The notes beneath the pieces were generated by a model, which ran no database searches, had not been told where the DNA came from, and was given only the letters and a program-made list of their open reading frames with translations. A stretch of 36,388 bases of DNA, taken from Tieghemiomyces parasiticus. Lineage: Eukaryota > Kickxellomycota > Dimargaritomycetes > Dimargaritales > Dimargaritaceae. The position numbers and the translations under genes were made by a program. Location of the stretch: the NCBI GenBank assembly GCA_027575765.1, contig JANBPT010000427.1, forward strand, positions 1 to 36,388. The letters run 5' to 3'. Shown here piece after piece: positions 30,601 to 36,388 of the stretch; the stretch's first letter is position 1, and every line of letters starts with the position of its first letter.

Positions 30601-31410
30601 GTTGATCCACGCCAGGTCGCTGATGAGGTCGGGCGTCACAGGCGGGTCAGCCAGGGGCAGGGCCTCAATTTCGGCCCAACGCGCAGCCCGCCCGGCCTTC
30701 TCATCGTCAGGGGCCAGCCACGGGGCGGTCAGGTTGGCTAGGACAGCTGGTATGACCGCCTCCAATTCGCGATGGCTGTCGGTGACCCTCGTAGCCTCGG
30801 AGGTGACCACGGCGTGGATGGCACGCAGGCCAATGAAGCGTAACCGGAGGGCCGACTCGCCAGTGCCCTGGTCACCCAGCGCGAAGGAACTAAATTTTCC
30901 GATGAGCAAGTCATAGGTGGCCCGCAGTCGCAGATCGATACCCAGGGTGGAACCATTGTGCTGCCGGCAGAAATTGGTGAAGGTCCGGGTGGCGGCCGGA
31001 AAGAGGTCGGCGTGGTCAGCCGCGAAGATAGCCCAGAGGGAATGGAGGATGGGTTTGGTGAAGTAGTTGAGATCCTGGCGGCAAGCCTTAAGTAGGGCAT
31101 CGAAGATTTCCAGGCAGATCTCGACCTCATAGCGCCGCCGCTTGTAGAGCTCGCGGTGAATCTTTCGCTCTAGATACACGCCAACCTTGGCCAGTTTAGC
31201 AGGTTTCGAGTTGGCGTAGTACACCAAATAGGAGAGTTCATTGGACTTGGGTCGGGACACCGCGGTGGCTGGGTAAGGAAAACAGTTCTCAATCAGGGTG
31301 GCGTGTTTGATGTAACGCCGCATAATGGGGAACCGGTCCACGTGGAACAGGGAATTGTGGGCCGAGCCATCGGGCGACGTCGACGCCGAGTCTAGCGGGT
31401 TGGTCGGCAT
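27628..31410 (-). CDS. EFR3: EFR3, plasma-membrane anchor of the PI4-kinase (Stt4) complex
   Basis: EFR3 holds the phosphatidylinositol 4-kinase complex (Stt4/PI4KA with Ypp1/TTC7) at the plasma membrane. The predicted protein has 1260 residues and no intron. The N-terminus has the family signature MRRYIKHATLIENCFP, then PKSNELSYLVYYANSKPAKL and KVGVYLERKIHRELYKRRR. A long run of helical repeats follows, including the conserved region with NFCRQHNGSTLG and RATYDLLIGKF. Ser/Thr-rich linkers interrupt it, with a short conserved-looking end MDLLNSIGVP. Basic residues near the N-terminus suit membrane binding. Start: family similarity begins at the ATG at 31323. The ATG at 31410 adds 29 residues and directly follows a pyrimidine-rich leader, so I used it. 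The frame continues open to 31554. It is longer than the 782-residue yeast protein, mostly through linkers. Confidence 0.92.
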   Translation of the reverse strand: MPTNPLDSASTSPDGSAHNSLFHVDRFPIMRRYIKHATLIENCFPYPATAVSRPKSNELSYLVYYANSKPAKLAKVGVYLERKIHRELYKRRRYEVEICLEIFDALLKACRQDLNYFTKPILHSLWAIFAADHADLFPAATRTFTNFCRQHNGSTLGIDLRLRATYDLLIGKFSSFALGDQGTGESALRLRFIGLRAIHAVVTSEATRVTDSHRELEAVIPAVLANLTAPWLAPDDEKAGRAARWAEIEALPLADPPVTPDLISDLAWINLKEMIENSNGFNFRYIILQAVSYINATRPQWHPCDPIVELFTQMTVSLQPQYRAILVTELLQQLTQLEVPLVPPSAHDASTSSVGLGSTPQDMPGANRSGSTHDTTTPTTSDKRSTLGRSLAQGPDVTTLLQTMYRRAPKKLCLVRLLAALLNGSFILVGLSVLEMLDILLRHLVVDVLLQDAEETDLAARLAARPALRHSTSLERFNQAINSPGKASTTGRHASQDGSGPPTDNSRTSDASRPPSAAATGAPDPSVTSNSLALGSVVLGSPVLAKSRSNLGTGSRQPTATTSSGTTSGTGDSALIPVRLGDIITAEVAAVGGLGSHTYYAEQVADIVLQIMDELQLPDDSWADDSVTSNSSAYRERLLPHLVGGGDSLSPRRLGKLRVALLRALSSVLRANVEACMRHPNMLVATTTLGLVSPTLFLFSETNPNVRLHYVQFVIDFMYHQNTEFFRNSGILPPSVSTLVDPSAADGDTPFPLITAASRVHQHLAAENKSPNQPRVASSTSVLQSRRASLIDIESRSQLHRALFHYATQANGTDNDAIGIGALFTLLLQRYTHEEFVLVLPILLKLQDFARELQPPARSAALVTMIYMYLLYAALMFEMDALAAYIQGLVACRKAVPDLWDPVVETCLTARTLEITRYHLFELVQTDSDTSTVRTMPSIMEGLSVSLPEVSGSVLGVSGPAPNGTEVSETKAATAAVTTSGPRTANLYVNPSELFTCLAKYKQLLREYPDLEARLTNGGSGYPTMERPTASLLKQRTTRRVSSRSQIRASLNLDGLRPSRSLLGPLGGSIAGTASPSGVSAAAFSISAATPSTGVAGGDSQASDPNQPSSPTHLMVKPVDPPCDVATVSSRPLDHDLVRVENLREALYAQLSMAPDSSEPDTTDSDLPAPSHLVRGGAGATANHNGYGQNLALNRAPSSVRNGGSILNGRSASTGTDVSGRRAEVMDLLNSIGVPAPTGRAHSGADGGLLSHTPDMRRRL

Positions 31411-34400
31411 GACAGCGCTGGAGAAGGTAAAGAGTGGGCCCAGGTGAGGAGGAATGGAGAAGGGAAAAGACTTGGTGGGGAGCGAAACAGCGGAATGTTT
31501 AGGTCGGGTCCGTTGACTCACGCGGGGCGAACACTGCGAAGGAGGCGTGGACAAGGTCGGAGGTCCTCTCTGTCACGGGATGGTTGGGACGAAAACGGGT
31601 GGCGGGGGGGTTTAATTAGTCGGTGGTTAGGTCGAGTAATTGGCGAAGTTTAGGACCCATTAGACGCAAGTCTGCAGGCGACCAGTCGGAGAAGGGGGGA
31701 AGCCTACACACTCAAGTTCCGTGGCAAGACTGGCTCGTCGTGGCCCGGTTTCGTCTTGGCCTCTCATCCAGATGTAGTCAGGCAGTATGAGCCAGACGTA
31801 CCGCGTCACGCTTCCGGCGACAAGGTCCATTTACGGCCCGGTTACACCAGTAACAATCCGGCAGCGGATTCTAAGGCCGTTGTTAAATACATACCTAGGA
31901 TGAGATGGTGAGAAAGCAGCGTCTTTCTGAGGCGGAGGATGCGGACTGACGGTAACGCGGCAGAGTATAGGTAAGTGAAGATTAAACGGTCTTGGAAGGC
32001 AAGGCAATACGACGAGCTACTTGACTAAATGAGCTTAGTGTTGATGGTGAGGAAATGTGTCGGAGGAATTCGTGGAGGTTGTTTAGAGGTGCATTGTATA
32101 CCACCTCGTAGGGACCGAGGTGAGTGGCGTAAATTCGTTAGTTAAGCGAGATTGTGTGCCTGCTCGCCTCGGGGTTGGTTGAGTGTGGGAGGGGAAAAAC
32201 CGCCAGGGCTGGGGCAAGAGGGGAAGGAGGGGGGAGGACTTGGGTTCCTGAGTGGAGGGGTGGCCCAATGGTTGGGTTGCTTCGGGCGAAACGTTGACAA
32301 CAAAAAGGCCAAGTGTGGAGGGGGGGCGAAAGGTGGGGTGTGAGGAGTGGCCTGTCGGGTAGGAACAGGCGGGAAAACTGGAACAGTATGACGGTGCTGA
32401 CTTTCAAAAGGCACTGAGTTTTGGGTAGAGGAGTTCAGTAGGTGGTACAGGTTCAAGGAGTGGAAGGAGATGGGTACGGCTACCAAGATACCGGGCAACG
32501 CTGGGTTCAAGGTATTGGCCGGTATGCTGGACTCGAGCGCGGCTTGCGAAGGAACGAGGCGCTAAAAAACGGGGTCGAAAGGAATAAGAACAACGTCCCG
32601 GGTGGTAAGGGCGCGGAAGGGACGAGGACAGTAAGACCACGGAGCACCAAGTGGAGAGGGTAAAGAGAAAGTAAAAAAATAGCAAGCGTAGATATGAGTA
32701 TCGTCCAAACGGTGCACTTGTTCTTAACGAAGGCATGCTATATACTCGATAGGAGGCGGCCAGCGCGCGGGGCCAGGCCCTCGCCGGCTGACGTACACAT
32801 ATAGCCAAGCCGCTTCACATCCCTCCAGAATACAGTTAAGGGAGGAACGGTAGACAGTGGGGGGGGGTAAGCCGAGTATTAAGCTTGATGGAGTCCATCT
32901 GGCCTCACTCTGCCGTCTATGCGATATGCCGCTACTCAGTTGCAACCGGTAGGGTTACTCGCCCCATTCAGTGTTGAACCGACTGAGCTATGGCGTATAG
33001 GGGAATCTACACACTCCTCGTCCCTCACCTGCCCTGTTTTCCCAGACCAGTCACCACTGGCCCTAACTACACTGACACGCCTACTCGGTCTCTATGCAGC
33101 GTTGGTTGAGAGTCAGCTTTTCGCGTGGTTAAAACGCATTTATATACATTTCAACGCCGCGCAAGGTGCCAGGAATTGGCCGAGAAGGCAGAGATTGACA
33201 CGGTACCTTACCTATACGACATCAAAGGCGGCTGCAACACAACAAATTGAAACTGTTCCTCTGACGACCATTATTCCCGCCGCGTTCTTCCTCTACACGC
33301 ACCACGCCTTCTACGTGGAACCATCGAGCCTGGGGGTGGCTAGTGCGGTAGCCATTGTTCTGTCGACTAGGAACTCCGATTGCATTAGGGATGGGTCAGC
33401 TACATTGTGGATAAAGTGCTGGCTCTAGAGGGCAGAATAGTTATGGCCTAAAACAAGCAAAGTGTGAAAAATTCACTAGAAATGTGAGCTCTGATTCAGT
33501 AATTTAAGGGCTTCCAACTGGAAATGCTTAAATCCGGCGTTGGAGGTATTCTGGTTGACCAATAATGTACTCGACAGATCACTTGTTGAGATGGCCTAGG
33601 CAGCGAGGCCAAGGGCGACGGCGCATATGCGCCCTCTCACCACTCACGGTGGCTGACTTCGTTGCGTGGTTTGGATGCATGTAGGGCGACATTCCCAGGC
33701 ACCCCTTGCTCCCTTCTACCCATATCTCGGTCCCTGGACGGGTCGACCGATTTGACACTAAAGGTCCCTTCTGGCAAGCTAAGGCGATCAGCTACCGGGG
33801 GTCCCATAAGGCCCGACCGGGTTTTGAACTTTGCATCTTATAGGACAACGTTCGTGCTGGGAGGCCACATTGGCTGAGGCACCAGCAAGCGCAGGGGTTT
33901 CCAAGTGCGTGCCTTGATGGGCCACACAGGGTCGAACCGCGGCCACATTGAAGCTGGGAAGGTGCATCCGCGTTCGCCGTGCTAGTCAGCTGCCTACAGA
34001 TCCTGAATACGGTTGGCCACCACTGGGAGACGAGACATCGGGCTTGGTGCGGTCGACAGAAAAACAGAGCAGCTAACTATGAGGGAGATGCCAGTCCGTC
34101 CGCCTGACCCGGTCACTGGGCCGCCGCGTGATTTCACCGTTGGGGTCGCCGCTAAGATCCTCCCATTTGTTTCCAGTTCTGGGCGGTGGGGAGTGTGGCA
34201 GACTCTCCCCACCATCGCATGTCGGCTATTCGCACGCGGTTGTCTGTTTGACGGGCCTATGTGCGTATGTTATTCACTCCTGGCTATCCCCACAGGCCTA
34301 CCTGTCTGCTGCTTCACCGCCCGTGCGTTCTCTTAGTACACATCGATGGGTTAGTTTCTGATGTATCTACCAGGCCACTGAACTCTACGAATAGATAGCA

Positions 34401-36125
34401 GGACGCGGTCTAATTGTCCCGCAATTATCCCAAATTGAACGATCCGGCCTAGCCGTCGATGATCCTGTTTGCCCTAGACCAGTGGCCCATAGGAGAATAA
34501 GGGAATTGTCCAACCTCGCCTGTCGTGACTCCTCCAGAAGGGAGTGGGCCATCCCTGGGTGAGGGGCGAACAGTAGAAGGAGAGTATAAGGAGGGGGGAG
34601 AGAATACGAGGGGATCATGTGATGAGGGTCACCTGACCCTTCCTACCTGGCTTCGACCAATGGCCATACGGGCGGAGAAGGGGCGCTGCGGCAAACTAGC
34701 GACAGATATGTCGGGGGCCATCTAAATGCTGATCGGGGGGTGCTAAGGACGGGAGGGCAGCCGGGCTGGGAGGCCGTTTTAAGCACGGACGCGAGACCTA
34801 GTCTTGGTCCTAGAGGATACGTCAACATTATCCGAGGTTACTGGCCAAGGTAAGGGGATCCCATAATCGCTGCCCAAGGCACAAAAATGCTGTAGATATT
34901 GATCCAAACAACCGTCTTATAGCGTCTAATTGAGGACAGTTAGCCGTCGCCTCGTTGACTACGGGCTGCCCCCCCCCGAGAGTCGGCGGGACCTTTACCT
35001 GTCTAGAAGGCCCCGGGCCGCCCATGTCGTCCAATTCGATCATCGAGGTGCCGTGCTGTCCCCCAGTGGCTATGTGGAAGATGGGGTTGGTATGGCAACT
35101 CTTTGCAAACACGCCACACCCTGTACGGCTCTGTCAGGCCTGCCGAGTCGACACCCGCCAGACGGTTCCGAGGTACGCTCGCCTGGGAAGCGTACTCGCG
35201 ACGCTCAGGTCCCGTGCTCCTTCTTCTTAGGATATATAGGCCCTGGACCTGGCCGCGGGCAACGCATCTGGCCGAAGCCATTCTATCAAGCCGCCGCCGT
35301 CCCTGAGGTGTCCATTCCCACCCCCTCCCCATATCTTCCACTTTCCCCTTTGGTTATCATACCGGTGAGTTCGTACCCGGCCATTTTTCCCTCCTCGCTC
35401 GGTATCTTCTCCAGCCCTGCTGTCCAATCCATCCGCCCTCCAATGCTTTAGAAGGCCCTGGCCGATTTTATACGGACAACCAACTGGCGGCCCGTCTCCT
35501 TTTTCACTCGCCCACCAATACAACCCGGCGCTCATTCTGCCTCTCTGACCACAGCTACTGGGGGCCCTTGCGTACTTTGGGCCCCGTGCTCCTACTACTG
35601 CCGTGCCTTCCGAATCCCCCCTCCTCGTCACTGCCTTTTACGTTGTTGTTCCTCTGCCCACCTTTCCTCATTTCCGGCGGCCTTGCATGGGCTTTCGGAA
35701 CTGCTTTTCTTCGCTTCTGGCGTTTGTGGCGTCCCCCCGACTAGCACCTACGTGCGTTCTCCTTGTCTCGCCACCGGCCTGCTTTATTAATTGGCCCATT
35801 CCCCTCTACTCGCTGGCCGCCCACCCTCGCATTACCGGGCGTTTGGCCTCCGCCGCTAATTTCAAAACCCCTCACCGGTCCTGGCCGCTCTGACTGGGAT
35901 TATTGGCACTGCAGCGAGACTGCCCTGCCTTCCTTAAACTACCACCCCAGCTCCTGGTGAACGCACCCGCCAAGCCAGGTTTGGGAGCCTTTAGACTGTG
36001 CCGCTTGGCTATTCCTGCCCCCTCCCCGGAAAGCTTGCACTTTCGTTCACTGTGTGCTCGCTGTTGACCCACCACCGACCACCTGACCCTCGATAAATCA
36101 CCCTCCCCAACCCCGCCTGCCGACC
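31411..36125. other. Long gene-free stretch between EFR3 and the right-edge gene
   Basis: About 4.7 kb. The first part is the EFR3 leader and promoter. From 32400 to 35000 several frames of 70-170 codons are open, but they overlap on both strands and resemble no family I know. A palindrome GGCGCATATGCGCC lies at 33620-33633. From about 35210 to 36120 the plus strand is pyrimidine-rich with GATATATAGG near 35230, so this is probably the promoter and leader of the next gene. CpG content is ordinary, unlike the two transposon islands. Confidence 0.5.
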
Positions 36126-36388
36126 ATGAACAGTGTGACCAAGTTTCTCCCGCTATCCAAGATCACTACCGCCGCGGAGGTGGACCACCAGCTCGAACTG
36201 GTCCAGCAGGAGACCCGCCGCGTGACGAACAGCTGCGCCATCCTCGTCCACCAGAACCGTATGACCCCGTCCCTCCAGGCGGAGTTCCAGGCTCAGCTGC
36301 GTTCACTCGAGAGCCGCCGGCAAAAATACCTCAACCGCAAGCGGCAGCTGCAGCCGACCGGCGACGTTCCACCCGTCGGTGGGCCCCG
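36126..36388 (+). CDS. Unidentified protein, N-terminal 87 residues (3' end outside window)
   Basis: An ATG at 36126 follows a long pyrimidine-rich leader and opens a frame that runs to the window edge. The start reads MNSVTKFLPLSKITTAAEVD. A Gln/Arg/Leu-rich stretch (QLELVQQETRRV, then LQAEFQAQLRSLESRRQKYL and NRKRQLQ) looks helical and may form a coiled coil, and a Pro/Gly-rich segment begins at about residue 77. Codon use is GC- and CpG-rich like the neighbouring real genes. I do not recognise the family and assign no function. Confidence 0.6.
   Translation, partial: MNSVTKFLPLSKITTAAEVDHQLELVQQETRRVTNSCAILVHQNRMTPSLQAEFQAQLRSLESRRQKYLNRKRQLQPTGDVPPVGGP

Noticed and set aside
32935..33000. 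tRNA-like stretch on the minus strand (A-box-like TAGCTCAGTCGG, a 5-bp stem with 7-nt loop CGAGTAA)
   Set aside because: No D-stem partner, no acceptor pairing, base 33 is not T, and the B box is poor. At most a degenerate tRNA fragment.
32919..33428. Plus-strand frame of 169 codons
   Set aside because: No family resemblance, mixed codon use, and several overlapping frames are open nearby. A chance frame is likely, though an unknown exon is not excluded.
33930..33945. B-box-like GGTTCGACCCT on the minus strand
   Set aside because: No A box or cloverleaf upstream at tRNA spacing.

Overview
This window looks like nuclear DNA from an early-diverging fungus. Long GC-rich, CpG-rich reading frames with few or no introns encode conserved eukaryotic proteins. 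Two genes have short GT-AG introns (203 and 146 bp), and there is an intronless nuclear-type tRNA-Thr. The protein set is fungal: SHO1 is a fungus-specific osmosensor, and a dynein light intermediate chain is present alongside it. Composition and protein style suggest a zoopagomycete or similar lineage, but I cannot fix the taxon from sequence alone.

Layout. At 1-1637 (+) is the C-terminal part of a dynein light intermediate chain. It converges on a HAD-family phosphatase at 1937-3670 (-) that resembles the phosphatase domain of plant TH2. About 6.8 kb without an intact gene follows. In it, 5871-6063 (-) is the C-terminal relic of a mariner-type transposase, and 6106-8508 (+) is a decayed Fanzor-type gene (eukaryotic TnpB-like RNA-guided nuclease). 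LSM3 (10490-11019, +) and FIS1 (11336-11928, -) then converge, and SHO1 follows (12838-13566, -). A tRNA-Thr(AGT) lies at 16211-16282 (-). Upstream of its 5' end are a cluster of hairpins and three diverged tandem repeat units (16801-18170), then a second transposon-debris block to about 19220. A 2248-residue kinesin (20011-26757, +) converges on EFR3 (27628-31410, -). About 4.7 kb without a recognisable gene separates EFR3 from the start of an unidentified gene running off the right edge (36126-36388, +).

How the parts relate. The host genes are housekeeping functions with no sign of joint regulation: microtubule transport (dynein chain, kinesin), mRNA processing and decay (LSM3), mitochondrial fission (FIS1), osmosensing (SHO1), plasma-membrane PI4P supply (EFR3) and probably thiamin phosphate metabolism (HAD). 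Three pairs are convergent. The transposon debris falls in two blocks almost free of CpG: 4 CpG in 7201-8580 and 2 in 18181-19200, against abundant CpG in the genes. This is the expected footprint of cytosine methylation and deamination.

The most interesting content is the Fanzor relic next to a mariner-type relic. It still shows the DPG motif of RuvC-I, the glutamate just before the zinc finger, part of the zinc finger, and the aspartate of RuvC-III. It is broken by in-frame stops, one frameshift at a G7 tract and a CpG-rich insert.
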